Notes under the pieces: model-generated | What the model was told of the DNA's origin: nothing | The model's input: the letters and a program-made list of their open reading frames with translations, nothing else | Database searches by the model: none | Part shown: one piece after another, positions 41,540 to 50,367 of the stretch | How the letters are laid out: each line of letters opens with the position of its first letter | Numbering within the stretch: position 1 is the stretch's first letter | Made by a program: the position numbers and the translations under genes | NCBI GenBank assembly: GCA_963797255.1 | Contig: CAWCOV010000001.1 | Coordinates: 496,001-560,000 of the forward strand | DNA from: JANXZS01 sp963797255 | Lineage (GTDB): Bacteria; Acidobacteriota; Terriglobia; Terriglobales; Acidobacteriaceae | Direction: 5' to 3' | DNA length: 64,000 bases

Positions 41540-43039
41540 ATGGCAACCCTGCCCATTGATTCGAGGGTCAGCGCGCATGCTGCTGACTTCCTGACACAAT
41601 CACAACGCATGTTCGTCGACGGCCGATTCGTGGCTGCGGCCTCAGGCAAGACCTTCCCCGTTTATAACCCTGCTACCGGCGAAATCCTCACGCATGTTCC
41701 CGAATCGGAAGCAGAAGATGTTGAGAGAGCAGTTCGCGCCGCCCGCCGTGCTTTCGATGAAGGTCCGTGGCCGCGCATGACCCCCTCCGCACGCGGCCGC
41801 ATGCTGTGGAAGCTCGCGGACCTGCTCGAAGAAAATCTTGAAGAATTCGCCGAGCTGGAATCGATCGATAACGGAAAACCGCTCAGCGTAGCGCGCGCTG
41901 CTGATATTCCGCTCGCAGTGGATATGTTCCGCTACATGGCTGGATGGGCGACGAAGATTACTGGCTCGACCCTCTCCCTTTCCTTCCCTGGCGATTTCCA
42001 TTCGTACGTACTGCGCGAGCCCATCGGCGTCGTCGCGCAGATTATTCCGTGGAACTTCCCGCTCTTGATGGCCGCATGGAAATTGGCCCCTGCGCTCGCC
42101 ACCGGTTGCTGCGTCATTATTAAGCTGGCCGAGCAAACGCCGCTAACCGGATTGCGTCTCGCACAGCTGATCCATGAAGCAGGATTCCCCGAAGGCGTCG
42201 TCAATGTGTTGACCGGCTATGGAGAAGGTGCCGGCGCGCCCCTTGTCGCGCATGACGGTGTCGACAAGATCGCCTTTACAGGATCAAACGAAGTAGGCCG
42301 ACTTATCGTCAAGGCTGCCGCCGGCAACTTGAAGAAGGTCACGCTGGAACTGGGGGGCAAGAGCCCCGCAATTGTCTTCCCTGACGCGGACATTGAAAAG
42401 GCAATCGCCGGAACCGCAAGCGCCATCTTCTTCAATCACGGTCAGTGCTGCTGCGCAGGTTCGCGCCTTTTCGTGCACGAGCGCATCTACGACCGCGTGG
42501 TCGAAGGTGTCAGCAACATCGCCTCCGGCATCAAGCTGGCGCCCGGGCTTGATCCTTCCTGCGAGATGGGTCCATTGGTCAGCGAAGAGCAGTTCCACCG
42601 CGTCACCAGCTATATACAGTCTGGTGTGGATCAGGGTGCCAAGGTCGCCGTTGGTGGCGGCGTTGGCGGCGATCGTGGATACTTCGTTCAGCCTACAGTT
42701 CTGACTAACACCAATCCGCGGATGAAGGTTGTCAGCGAAGAGATCTTTGGACCCGTTGTCTGCGCCCAGTCCTTCTCTGACGCCGACCTCGACAGCATCG
42801 CGAGCCAGGCGAATGAGTCGATCTACGGACTTGCTTCGAGCATTTGGACGAAGGACATAAGTACTGCTCATAAAATGGCGAAGCGAATCCGTTCAGGAAC
42901 CGTCTGGATCAATTGCCACAATGTGTTCGACGCCTCGTTGCCCTTCGGCGGATATAAGCAATCCGGTTGGGGCCGCGAGATGGGCGAAGAAGTTCTCCAC
43001 AACTACACCGAGACAAAGGCCGTCACTATTGCTCTCTAA
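41540..43039 (+). CDS. NAD(P)-dependent aldehyde dehydrogenase
   Basis: 499 residues, ALDH superfamily. QRMFVDGRFVAAASGKTFPV, IIPWNFPLLMAAWKLAPALA, IAFTGSNEVGRLIVKAAA (cofactor turn), VTLELGGKSPAIVF (general base Glu), FNHGQCCCAGSRLFV (catalytic Cys) and EEIFGPVVCAQSF are all present. Closest in pattern to broad-substrate class 1/2 ALDHs such as betaine or phenylacetaldehyde dehydrogenase; the substrate is not certain. GTG at 41483 would give a longer N-terminus, but GGAGG about eight bases before ATG 41540 supports the shorter form. Confidence 0.94.
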   Translation: MATLPIDSRVSAHAADFLTQSQRMFVDGRFVAAASGKTFPVYNPATGEILTHVPESEAEDVERAVRAARRAFDEGPWPRMTPSARGRMLWKLADLLEENLEEFAELESIDNGKPLSVARAADIPLAVDMFRYMAGWATKITGSTLSLSFPGDFHSYVLREPIGVVAQIIPWNFPLLMAAWKLAPALATGCCVIIKLAEQTPLTGLRLAQLIHEAGFPEGVVNVLTGYGEGAGAPLVAHDGVDKIAFTGSNEVGRLIVKAAAGNLKKVTLELGGKSPAIVFPDADIEKAIAGTASAIFFNHGQCCCAGSRLFVHERIYDRVVEGVSNIASGIKLAPGLDPSCEMGPLVSEEQFHRVTSYIQSGVDQGAKVAVGGGVGGDRGYFVQPTVLTNTNPRMKVVSEEIFGPVVCAQSFSDADLDSIASQANESIYGLASSIWTKDISTAHKMAKRIRSGTVWINCHNVFDASLPFGGYKQSGWGREMGEEVLHNYTETKAVTIAL

Positions 43040-43052
43040 TCGCATCTAAGCC

Positions 43053-43090
43053 GCGTCCATTCGATCGGGAGTTCTCGATCGAGTGGACGC
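43053..43090 (+). terminator. Large hairpin after the aldehyde dehydrogenase gene
   Basis: GCGTCCA-T-TCGATCG (43053-43067) pairs with CGATCGA-G-TGGACGC (43076-43090) over an eight-base loop, with one internal mismatch. It lies 14 bases past the stop codon and lacks a T run, so it may be a Rho-dependent or stability hairpin. Confidence 0.55.
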
Positions 43091-43289
43091 ACCACACACC
43101 GCAACAAACATCTGCAAAATATTTCTCTCATCATCCCTGTGCTGTGAATGCTTTGCGCGCGATCATAAGAAAAACTCCGTTTCGCTGATGCGTTAAGTGC
43201 CTCTTCTGCGTCGAATCATGCATGGGATCCTCCAAAGGTGCAGCCGGTTCCGGTCGTAAGTTCAACTACGAATCAGGATTGAACAGTCT

Positions 43290-44483
43290 TTGAAAACGCT
43301 AGGCAAGATCAAGCTCCCAAAGTTGTCCCGCATGCCGGAATTGGACGCCCTGCGCGGCCTGTTCCTCGTCTGGATGACGCTCACGCATTTGCCGACGCGT
43401 TTCAGCGAGCTTGTGAACCAACCCTTTGGCTTTGTTTCGTCTGCAGAAGGATTTGTGTTTCTCTCCGCCTTGTTGGTAGCGCGCCTTTATATCCGCCAGG
43501 CAATGGTCGATGGACAGGGATTGCGCGTAAAGCTTTGGCGCCGTGCCCTCAAAATTTACGGCTACCATCTCATTTTGCTTGCACTGGCCTTTACCCTGGC
43601 TGCACGCCTGGCCATCGTCACGCACCGGACAGCTCTCTTGAATCTGCTCGACTTTTATCTGGCACACCCGGTGGTCGCTATCCTCGGTTCCCTGTTGCTC
43701 ATTTATTGTCCGCCGCTGCTGGATATCCTTCCGCTGTATGTCATCTTTCTTGTCGCCACTCCTCTGCTTCTGTCCGCTGCTTTACGCTATGGTTGGAGTC
43801 GCGTTATAACCGGCAGCCTCATTATCTGGACGCTTTCCCAGTTCGGCATGCGCGGGGCCATCGATTCGTTCGTCGTGCATGTCACGCACCTTCCCATACC
43901 TCTGCAGGAGTCTGGTGCGTTCAACCTGTTTTCGTGGCAGTGGGTCTGGGTTGCGGGGCTATGGATCGGCGCGAAATCCGCCGAAGGCCCACTGCCACTC
44001 AGCCGTATTCCAGGATGGGTGACTGCAGTGTGCGCAGCTATCTGCGCGTTCTTCATCGGCGTGCGGCATGAGTGGCTCGGCTATCACCTGAGCACACAGG
44101 TTCTAGGGATCTACCTCGATAAGTGGAACATCGGCCCATTGCGGATGGTCAACCTGGTCGCACTCGCCGTCGTGTTTTACTGGCTCCGAAAACCGGTGCT
44201 GCGACTAGTCGCGGTCGAGCCATTTCTTACCCTGGGCAAGGCGTCGCTCGAAGTCTTCTTTGCACACATTATCTTCGTCTTCATTGGACTGGCCTTGTTG
44301 TATGGAGAAGTTACTGAGCTTCAGGGATATGCGGCCGTCCTGCTTGTAACTGTCACGTTATCCGGCATGATGTTGGTAGCCGTCCGCGAGGTGCGAAAAC
44401 AGAAGGAGAAGCTGCACACGCAGCCGAAAGCTCCGCAGAGCGTAGTGCCGCCCGCGACCTCCATTAAGCAATTCGCTGAATGA
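43290..44483 (+). CDS. OpgC-type membrane protein
   Basis: 397 residues, ten to twelve membrane helices, OpgC_C family (PF10129). Near the N-terminus RMPELDALRGLFLVWMTLTH and THLPTRFSELVNQPFGFVSS, then SAEGFVFLSALLVARLYIRQ are characteristic. Helices repeat to the end, with a basic tail (KQKEKLHTQPKAPQS). OpgC succinylates periplasmic glucans in enterobacteria; in Acidobacteria these proteins may modify other glycans. TTG 43290 is used as the start because no ATG lies earlier; the first core motif begins a few residues later, so ATG at 43332 is an alternative. Convergent with the RbsD-like gene, five bases apart. Confidence 0.9.
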   Translation: MKTLGKIKLPKLSRMPELDALRGLFLVWMTLTHLPTRFSELVNQPFGFVSSAEGFVFLSALLVARLYIRQAMVDGQGLRVKLWRRALKIYGYHLILLALAFTLAARLAIVTHRTALLNLLDFYLAHPVVAILGSLLLIYCPPLLDILPLYVIFLVATPLLLSAALRYGWSRVITGSLIIWTLSQFGMRGAIDSFVVHVTHLPIPLQESGAFNLFSWQWVWVAGLWIGAKSAEGPLPLSRIPGWVTAVCAAICAFFIGVRHEWLGYHLSTQVLGIYLDKWNIGPLRMVNLVALAVVFYWLRKPVLRLVAVEPFLTLGKASLEVFFAHIIFVFIGLALLYGEVTELQGYAAVLLVTVTLSGMMLVAVREVRKQKEKLHTQPKAPQSVVPPATSIKQFAE

Positions 44484-44488
44484 TCTGG

Positions 44489-45046
44489 TTACTTTGCTGG
44501 CCCGGCCGCCATCTTCTCGCGAAGATCCTTTTCCGCATCCGTGCTCCAATATTTGCAGTTCAGGCGGATGAAGACCGAACTATATGGGATCGTCATCGTC
44601 GTTTTCAAAATCAGAACGCGGAATGTTTTCCCCGCCTGGTCGATATCGCCAATGATCTTGTCGTGCGGCAGCGATTCAACATTCTGGCCATGAAGCAGGT
44701 CTCCAATCTGCGTTCGATACGCGGAGACACCCTTCACTTCGTTTTCCGGAACATATGGCAATTCCGCATCCATGATGATGTCGGGGCGAACATGAATCGA
44801 CCCTTGAATCGACTGTAGTACGGCTCGAACAACGTCAAGTTGATCCGCTCCCGTCTCCACAGTTTCAATTCCCGGAGCCACCTGTAGCGGGTATGCAGAA
44901 TCCACAATCAATATCCAGTTCCGGTGACCAAGCAGAGGCATGGCGCTGTTCACCTTCGCCTTCCAGTCCGTTACTGCAACCGGACTGGCCGCATGCAAAA
45001 CCGGCACAATCAAACACAAGCTTAGAACCATGAAATATTTGTGCAT
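44489..45046 (-). CDS. Exported RbsD/FucU-family protein
   Basis: 185 residues. A signal peptide (KYFMVLSLCLIVPVLHAA) precedes an RbsD/FucU fold: LLGHRNWILIVDSAYPLQVA carries the family's HGN-like His and Asp, and VPENEVKGVSAYRTQIGDLL follows. The C-terminus is FIRLNCKYW, without the usual YANxxL end. RbsD and FucU interconvert anomers of ribose or fucose before uptake; here the secretion signal points to the periplasm. Stop codon is five bases from the convergent OpgC-like gene. Confidence 0.82.
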   Translation of the reverse strand: MHKYFMVLSLCLIVPVLHAASPVAVTDWKAKVNSAMPLLGHRNWILIVDSAYPLQVAPGIETVETGADQLDVVRAVLQSIQGSIHVRPDIIMDAELPYVPENEVKGVSAYRTQIGDLLHGQNVESLPHDKIIGDIDQAGKTFRVLILKTTMTIPYSSVFIRLNCKYWSTDAEKDLREKMAAGPAK

Positions 45047-45368
45047 GTCGCTTGAACCCTCAATGAGAACGCTTGAAGCATATCAAATGCACTCACTTAA
45101 GCTCATGGTGTAGATCGCAAATATCAGGTGCCAAACTCCTCGCCACATGGATATAATCGAGTTCCCCCACCCTGGAAGTTTCCTATCCGGAATGACTGGT
45201 TTTTTTGCGCAGACACAAAACTGCCCTTGCCGGAACAATTCATGTGCCACTTCTTTTCTAAGGAAACTGCAGGAATTAGTATGATGCGATTGGTTCAGCT
45301 TTCCATCGCTCAATCGCTTCCAGGTTTCGAGGCCTAACCACGCTGATGTCTTCGAAGGAGCACTTGCT
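45047..45368. other. Divergent intergenic region
   Basis: 322 bases between the divergent RbsD-like and DUF3300 genes. It should hold two promoters. A good ribosome site (GAAGGAGCA) for the DUF3300 gene lies at 45355-45363. Minus- and plus-strand frames here have no usable start. Nothing else recognised. Confidence 0.5.
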
Positions 45369-47024
45369 ATGAAACCCGTTTTGCGCGCCAGCACTGCACT
45401 CATCCTCAGCTATGCCGTGTTTACCATGAGCGTCTTGACTGGATGCCGGTCAGAGAAACCAGTTCCCACAACGGCCCCAGCCACCGGTCAGGCAGCCGCC
45501 CCCGCTGCAGCACCCGCGGCCTCAACTGATCAGAACCAGGCTCCTTTACAGATGAGCCTCGATGACGTTGTAGCGCCAATCGCACTTTATCCTGATCAGT
45601 TGCTGGCGCAAATTCTCACCGCCTCAACGAACGCGCAGGAAGTCCTCGATGGCGGCAATTGGATTTTGCAAAATCAGAACCTGAAGGGCGATGCGCTCAC
45701 CAATGCAGCCAAGGCCGCAGGATTCAGCCCCAGCATGCAATACCTCATGGCCTTCCCCCAGGTCCTCGACAACATGTGCCAGCAGATGGATTGGACGCGC
45801 ACCCTCGGCGCCGATTTCCAGACCGACCAAAAAGGCGTGATGGATGCCATTCAGCGCAAGCGCCTGCAGGCGCAGCAAACGGGAAATCTCAAGTCATCGC
45901 CGCAAATGGTCGTCGATACCAAGCAGTCTGAGAACGGCCAGCCCTACGTAGAAATTCAGCCTGCCAATCCGCAGGTCGTATATGTGCCGCAGTACAACCC
46001 CGTCACCATCTACAACACACCCGCGCCTACCACCGTTGTCGTCCAACAGGCCCCTGCAACCACAACAGTTGTCGAACAGAGTTCCGGCGTAAGCACGGGC
46101 ACTGCGGTTGCCATAGGCCTGCTTTCATTTGGTGTCGGCATGGCTGTCGGCGCGGCCGTCAGCAACAACAACAATTATTATCCCTACCCATCGTGGGGTT
46201 ACGGCGGCGTGTATTACGGAGGCCGCCCCTACTATCCGCCTCCCTACCGCCCGGTGTATCCCGGCTATCGGCCCGCGTACGGATATCATCCGCCGAACAA
46301 CTACCAGTGGAACCAGTACAACCGTAACGTGAACGTAAATGTGAACAACAACTACTACAACAAGTTCAACAACAACACTGTCAACAATCGCCCCGGATAC
46401 AACGGGAATAATCGGCCAGGAAATAGCGCGAACAATCAACTTCCCGATGGCAACAATCGTCCCGGTCAACCCAACTGGAAAGGCCAGTCCACCTATCAAG
46501 GCGCTCACCCCAACTCGCCAAATCAACGGCCCGGGTCGTCGATGGCAAATGTGAATCCGCAAATTGCAAACAGGCCTAACAATGCCGGGAATCCGGGCGC
46601 GGCCAATCGACCCAACAATAATCTTGGAGCGACGAACCTTCCCAACAACACCAACCCATCCTTTAACAACCGGCCAAATAACGGCACTCCCGGCGCAGCA
46701 ACCCGTCCCAGCCCCGGTGCCAACAATCCCGGCACGCGCGATCTCAATCGCCCAGCGAACACTGGATCCATGGAAAGGCCATCCACAACACCAGCGAATA
46801 TGAATCGCGGCGGCGATCGTGGATACGCGAATAACGCTTCTCGACCCAGCGCCCCCGCGTCCCGTCCAGCGCCTCAACAAAGGCCGCAGCAACAGGCGCA
46901 GAACCGCGGAGGCGGCAACAGCGCATTCAGCCAGCAAGGCAGCGCGAAATCAGAGCACGCAGCCAGCAGCCGCGGACAAGCCAGCATGGGTGGCGGTGGC
47001 GCACACGGCGGTCGTAAGCGCTAA
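45369..47024 (+). CDS. DUF3300 lipoprotein with Asn/Pro-rich C-terminus
   Basis: 551 residues. A lipobox LTGC (Cys about 26) follows the signal segment. The DUF3300 domain spans about 60-210 (LDDVVAPIALYPDQLLAQIL, AFPQVLDNMCQQMDWTRTLG, VVYVPQYNPVTIYNTP). After a hydrophobic Gly-rich helix (about 240-258) the C-terminal 280 residues are low-complexity: Tyr/Pro/Gly, then Asn-rich repeats (NNRPGNN, RPNN) and a Gly/Arg/His end. It likely sits in the outer membrane or periplasm and may form an extended scaffold. It is followed by the DUF2950 gene, a pairing seen in other soil bacteria. Confidence 0.93.
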   Translation: MKPVLRASTALILSYAVFTMSVLTGCRSEKPVPTTAPATGQAAAPAAAPAASTDQNQAPLQMSLDDVVAPIALYPDQLLAQILTASTNAQEVLDGGNWILQNQNLKGDALTNAAKAAGFSPSMQYLMAFPQVLDNMCQQMDWTRTLGADFQTDQKGVMDAIQRKRLQAQQTGNLKSSPQMVVDTKQSENGQPYVEIQPANPQVVYVPQYNPVTIYNTPAPTTVVVQQAPATTTVVEQSSGVSTGTAVAIGLLSFGVGMAVGAAVSNNNNYYPYPSWGYGGVYYGGRPYYPPPYRPVYPGYRPAYGYHPPNNYQWNQYNRNVNVNVNNNYYNKFNNNTVNNRPGYNGNNRPGNSANNQLPDGNNRPGQPNWKGQSTYQGAHPNSPNQRPGSSMANVNPQIANRPNNAGNPGAANRPNNNLGATNLPNNTNPSFNNRPNNGTPGAATRPSPGANNPGTRDLNRPANTGSMERPSTTPANMNRGGDRGYANNASRPSAPASRPAPQQRPQQQAQNRGGGNSAFSQQGSAKSEHAASSRGQASMGGGGAHGGRKR

Positions 47025-47086
47025 TCAACGCTAATCAATTTGAATGCTGAGCCAATTCACTGTGATTTTTTTTGAGGACACAAGGT

Positions 47087-47962
47087 ATGAATCGGATTCT
47101 CAAGGTTGCCAGTCTTTCGCTTTTCGCTGTCCTGCTCATCGCAGGTTTTCGCACTCACTCCGTCGGAGCTCAGGCCTCCAGTCAAAAGACCTTCGCTTCT
47201 TCCAAGGAGGCTCTCAGCGCCTTCATTGATGCGATCCGCAGCGGTAGCACCGCCGATATGGTGGCCATCCTTGGCCCCGGAAGCGAGCCCATCGTAAACT
47301 CCGGCGATGCAATCGCCGATGAGAAAGCACGAAGTGCATTTCTGGCCTCCTATGCCGCCGCACACTCGCTTGTCGCCGACGGCGAGAACGGATACACACT
47401 GCAGATCGGAAAGAACAATTTCCCAACGCCGATTCCGCTGATTCACTCCGGCGACAAATGGTATTGGGATGGCACGGAAGGCAAAGAGGAAATTCTGTAT
47501 CGCCGCATCGGCCACAACGAGATCGACGCCATCAATGCCTGCAAGGGAGTTGTCGGGGCGCAACATGACTACGCTGCCTCAGGCCACGATGGCCAATCTG
47601 CAGGAGCATACGCAAAACGTATCGTCAGCACACCCGGCACACAGAACGGTATTTATTGGGAACCGAAAGCGGGCGAGCCCGAAAGCCCCGCCGGCCCAAT
47701 GCTTGCTGCCGCTGCGGAAGAAGGCTACGACACATCCGGCAATCGTGTCCCATACCATGGCTACTACTACCGGATGCTTCCAGTCGCCAGTGGATTCGCC
47801 CTCGTCGCTTATCCCGCCGAATACCGCTCAAGCGGAGTAATGACATTTGTTGCAACCGAAAAGGGTGTCATCTACGAAAAGGATCTTGGACAGGACACAA
47901 CGAAAACCGCCCTGGCAATGTCGAACTTTACGCCGGACAAGACCTGGCGCCCCGTCAAATGA
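47087..47962 (+). CDS. DUF2950-family exported protein
   Basis: 291 residues with a signal peptide (ASLSLFAVLLIAGF). The mature part has the DUF2950 layout: TFASSKEALSAFIDAIRSGS, NSGDAIADEKARSAFLASYA, KWYWDGTEGKEEILYRRIGH, PYHGYYYRMLPVASGFALVA and FVATEKGVIYEKDLGQDT. The family is periplasmic and uncharacterised, usually encoded beside DUF3300, as here (62-base gap). The ATG has an AAGG site; the earlier TTG is less likely. A strong terminator follows. Confidence 0.93.
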   Translation: MNRILKVASLSLFAVLLIAGFRTHSVGAQASSQKTFASSKEALSAFIDAIRSGSTADMVAILGPGSEPIVNSGDAIADEKARSAFLASYAAAHSLVADGENGYTLQIGKNNFPTPIPLIHSGDKWYWDGTEGKEEILYRRIGHNEIDAINACKGVVGAQHDYAASGHDGQSAGAYAKRIVSTPGTQNGIYWEPKAGEPESPAGPMLAAAAEEGYDTSGNRVPYHGYYYRMLPVASGFALVAYPAEYRSSGVMTFVATEKGVIYEKDLGQDTTKTALAMSNFTPDKTWRPVK

Positions 47963-47980
47963 TCGCGCTACTTGTGTCAT

Positions 47981-48007
47981 GAAGAGGCCGCGAAATCCGG
48001 CCTCTTC
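47981..48007. terminator. Bidirectional terminator
   Basis: GAAGAGGCCG (47981-47990) pairs perfectly with CGGCCTCTTC (47998-48007) over a seven-base loop. It sits between the convergent DUF2950 and AIM24-like genes. Confidence 0.85.
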
Positions 48008-48012
48008 ACTTG

Positions 48013-48777
48013 CTATCTATTGTTCATGTTGTCCAGGATCGATCCCACGATCCCTCCCACCACGCCAGCCTGTGCGGTCTGCTCTGCTCTGTGCGCCGGC
48101 AGATATTCCATCAGCTGATGTGCAAGCTTGGAAATAGGCAGCGTCTGCAGCCAGATCCGCCCCGGCCCGGTGAGTGCCGCGAGAAAAATTCCATCTCCGC
48201 CGAAGATCATGTTGCGAATACCGGGTATCCGCGAAATCTCAAAAGCAACGTTCGAGTGAAACGCACCCACATGCCCCGGATGCACAAAAATTGTTTCGCC
48301 CGCAGCTAAATCTTTGATGATGACTTCGCCGGATAATTCCAGCCACGCCGTTCCCTGTCCGCCCAGCTTCTGCAGCAGAAATCCATTTCCGCCGAATACT
48401 CCCGCCCCGAGCGACTGCTGGAATCCGACACCGATTTCAATCTGCGGAGTCGCGCATAGAAATCCGTGCCGATGAACCATGTACTCATGTCCCGGGCTAA
48501 TCTCCACCGGCAGAATGTGTCCCGGAACCTGTGTGGCAAATGCCACTTGACCTCGCGCGCCAACCGCAGTGTACTCGGTCATGAACAGCGTTCCGCCGCC
48601 GGCCACGCGACGCAGCACCCCGAACAAGCCGCCGCCCCCGCCCAGTTGCGTATGCGTATTCAAGCGGATGTTGCTGCTCATCCACGAAAGCTCGCCCGCC
48701 TCCGAGATGATCGATTCATTCGCCTCAAGACCTATTTCGAGCACGGGCATTGTTGTGCCCACAATTTGACTTTGCAT
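48013..48777 (-). CDS. AIM24/TIGR00266-family protein
   Basis: 254 residues, beta-rich. The AIM24-type pattern is clear: VLEIGLEANESIISEAGELS, LFMTEYTAVGARGQVAFATQ, HEYMVHRHGFLCATPQIEIG, FLLQKLGGQGTAWLELSGEV, and EISRIPGIRNMIFGGDGIFL. Family members fold as a jelly-roll-like trimer; yeast Aim24 organises mitochondrial membranes, bacterial roles are unknown. GTG 48783 and ATG 48777 are both in frame; AAGGAG touches the GTG, so ATG is better spaced. Cytoplasmic. Confidence 0.9.
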   Translation of the reverse strand: MQSQIVGTTMPVLEIGLEANESIISEAGELSWMSSNIRLNTHTQLGGGGGLFGVLRRVAGGGTLFMTEYTAVGARGQVAFATQVPGHILPVEISPGHEYMVHRHGFLCATPQIEIGVGFQQSLGAGVFGGNGFLLQKLGGQGTAWLELSGEVIIKDLAAGETIFVHPGHVGAFHSNVAFEISRIPGIRNMIFGGDGIFLAALTGPGRIWLQTLPISKLAHQLMEYLPAHRAEQTAQAGVVGGIVGSILDNMNNR

Positions 48778-48996
48778 GTCCACTCCTTCCGATTCGCGTC
48801 CACCAATTCTCAGGCTTCAAATTCTACTGAATGGTCGCGCTCAATAGGTGTTCATTTGAGACAACTCGGCACTTTAACCGTCATAATAGTTGCATTGCAC
48901 TCATTTCTAATTTCACAGGATGAGTTGTGCCGACAGCATCTCCTCTTTCTGGAAGACTGCCGACACTCAGTACGCACGCGCTTGAACTTTTTTTGA

Positions 48997-49608
48997 ATGA
49001 CAACTCTTCGCAAACAATCCGCGCTTCGCATCTCTGCGGTCTTTCTGACTACACTACTGTCTGCTCAAACTGCGTTCGCGCACGTCTCCCGTGGAGAAGC
49101 TGGAGGCTTCACCACAGGATTCCGGCATCCTCTCTCCGGGCTCGATCACATTCTTGCCATGGTCGCCGTAGGACTGTGGGGAGCTCAACTCGGTGCCCCC
49201 GCCATCTGGGTTCTTCCTGTCGCCTTCCCCATGGTAATGGCCTTTGGCGGCATGCTCGGACTCATGGGTATTCCTCTACCCGGTATCGAATACGGTATCG
49301 CCGCATCTGCCATTCTTCTTGGGCTCGCGGTGTTGTTGGAACTTCGACCGCCCATCGCAATCGCCGCCTGCCTTGTCGCAATCTTCGCTATCTTTCACGG
49401 ACACGCCCACGGCACCGAACTGCCTCCCGGTCAGAGCGGAATGCTTTACAGCATGGGCTTCGTCATCGCCACAGGTTGCCTGCATGGAGTGGGAATTTCT
49501 ATTGGGACAGTTCACCGCTGGAGTTGGGGACAAAAGTTTCTCAGGCTGGCGGGCGGTGCCGTCATGTGCGGCGGCATGTTCTTTATGTGGAAGGCCTTCA
49601 GCGGCTGA
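48997..49608 (+). CDS. HupE/UreJ-family membrane protein (putative nickel/cobalt permease)
   Basis: 203 residues. A signal-like N-terminus (ISAVFLTTLLSAQTAFAHVS) is followed by five or six helices with the family's conserved His motifs: GFRHPLSGLDHILAMVAVGL, AIFHGHAHGTELP and ATGCLHGVGISIG. HupE/UreJ proteins import Ni2+ or Co2+ for hydrogenase or urease. No hydrogenase, urease or cobalamin gene is adjacent, so the partner is unclear, and no riboswitch is seen upstream. No ribosome site precedes the ATG. Confidence 0.9.
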   Translation: MTTLRKQSALRISAVFLTTLLSAQTAFAHVSRGEAGGFTTGFRHPLSGLDHILAMVAVGLWGAQLGAPAIWVLPVAFPMVMAFGGMLGLMGIPLPGIEYGIAASAILLGLAVLLELRPPIAIAACLVAIFAIFHGHAHGTELPPGQSGMLYSMGFVIATGCLHGVGISIGTVHRWSWGQKFLRLAGGAVMCGGMFFMWKAFSG

Positions 49609-49800
49609 ACGCGTTGAATTCACCCTGCTCCGCAAAAATGATCGCAACAACTCATCTGCATTACGAAATCCGAATTCATTATCGTGTGCAGGCCGAGGGT
49701 TGCTCGTCCTCTCTTATTATTTTGAGCATTACGACGCGCTGTCATTCGTGTCGCGCTCATTGGCAACCCAGCTTTCTTCGCGCGAATCTCTAAGAGAGTC

Positions 49801-50202
49801 ATGAATACGAAGCGAGCTACCGCATATCTCTCCACCTCAATCGTTGCGTCGGCCCTGGTATTTTCCACGGGATGGATGCTGGCATCACAAACTGCAACTC
49901 AAGACATGAACCAGGCCGGGCACGATACAAAGAACGCCGCCAAAGAAGCAGGCAATGGTGTAGAAAAAGGAACCACGTCGGCCTATCACGGTACAAAGCA
50001 CACCGCGACGAAGACCGCCGATAAGACCAAGGAAGGCACCACCAAGGCTTACGACAAGACGAAGGAGGGAACCCAGCATGTTTTCGATCCTTCGGCTGAG
50101 CAGTCCACCAAGGCTAAGGACCACGCAAAAGAAAACAAGCAGAAGGCTCACGATACTGCAAAAGAAGAGAATCAGAAAGTGAAAGACGCAACACCTCAAT
50201 AA
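49801..50202 (+). CDS. Exported Lys/Thr-rich repeat protein (LEA- or apolipoprotein-like)
   Basis: 133 residues. A signal peptide (STSIVASALVFSTGWMLA) is followed by an almost pure Lys, Ala, Thr, Glu, Asp, Gly composition with heptad-like repeats KTADKTKEGTTKAYDKTKEG and AKDHAKENKQKAHDTAKEEN. Such sequences are natively unfolded and become helical on drying or on membranes, like late-embryogenesis-abundant proteins. It may protect the periplasm from desiccation. GAG before the ATG is weak. A terminator follows. Confidence 0.82.
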   Translation: MNTKRATAYLSTSIVASALVFSTGWMLASQTATQDMNQAGHDTKNAAKEAGNGVEKGTTSAYHGTKHTATKTADKTKEGTTKAYDKTKEGTQHVFDPSAEQSTKAKDHAKENKQKAHDTAKEENQKVKDATPQ

Positions 50203-50231
50203 ATCGCGCAATCAGCGAAATGTTCCTACAG

Positions 50232-50273
50232 GAGCACTCTTAATCGTCATCCGAACGATTGGGGGTGCTCTTT
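50232..50273 (+). terminator. Rho-independent terminator of the Lys/Thr-rich gene
   Basis: GAGCAC (50232-50237) pairs with GTGCTC (50265-50270) and an inner arm AATCGT/ACGATT extends the stem; TTT follows at 50271-50273. Confidence 0.7.
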
Positions 50274-50367
50274 GCAGTATCCTCATATGTAACTTTCCGC
50301 GATGCCGCGACAGCTTCCGCTCTCAATCACATATCGTTGGCAACCGGGCCTTCCCTGAGGAGATAGC

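Noticed and set aside
46125..46937. 270-codon minus-strand frame over the DUF3300 low-complexity region
   Set aside because: Antisense of Asn/Pro-rich repeats gives Val/Ile/Gly-rich translation that mimics a membrane protein.
48784..48996. Cobalamin or nickel riboswitch upstream of the HupE-like gene
   Set aside because: No conserved B12-box or NiCo motif is visible in the 213-base gap.
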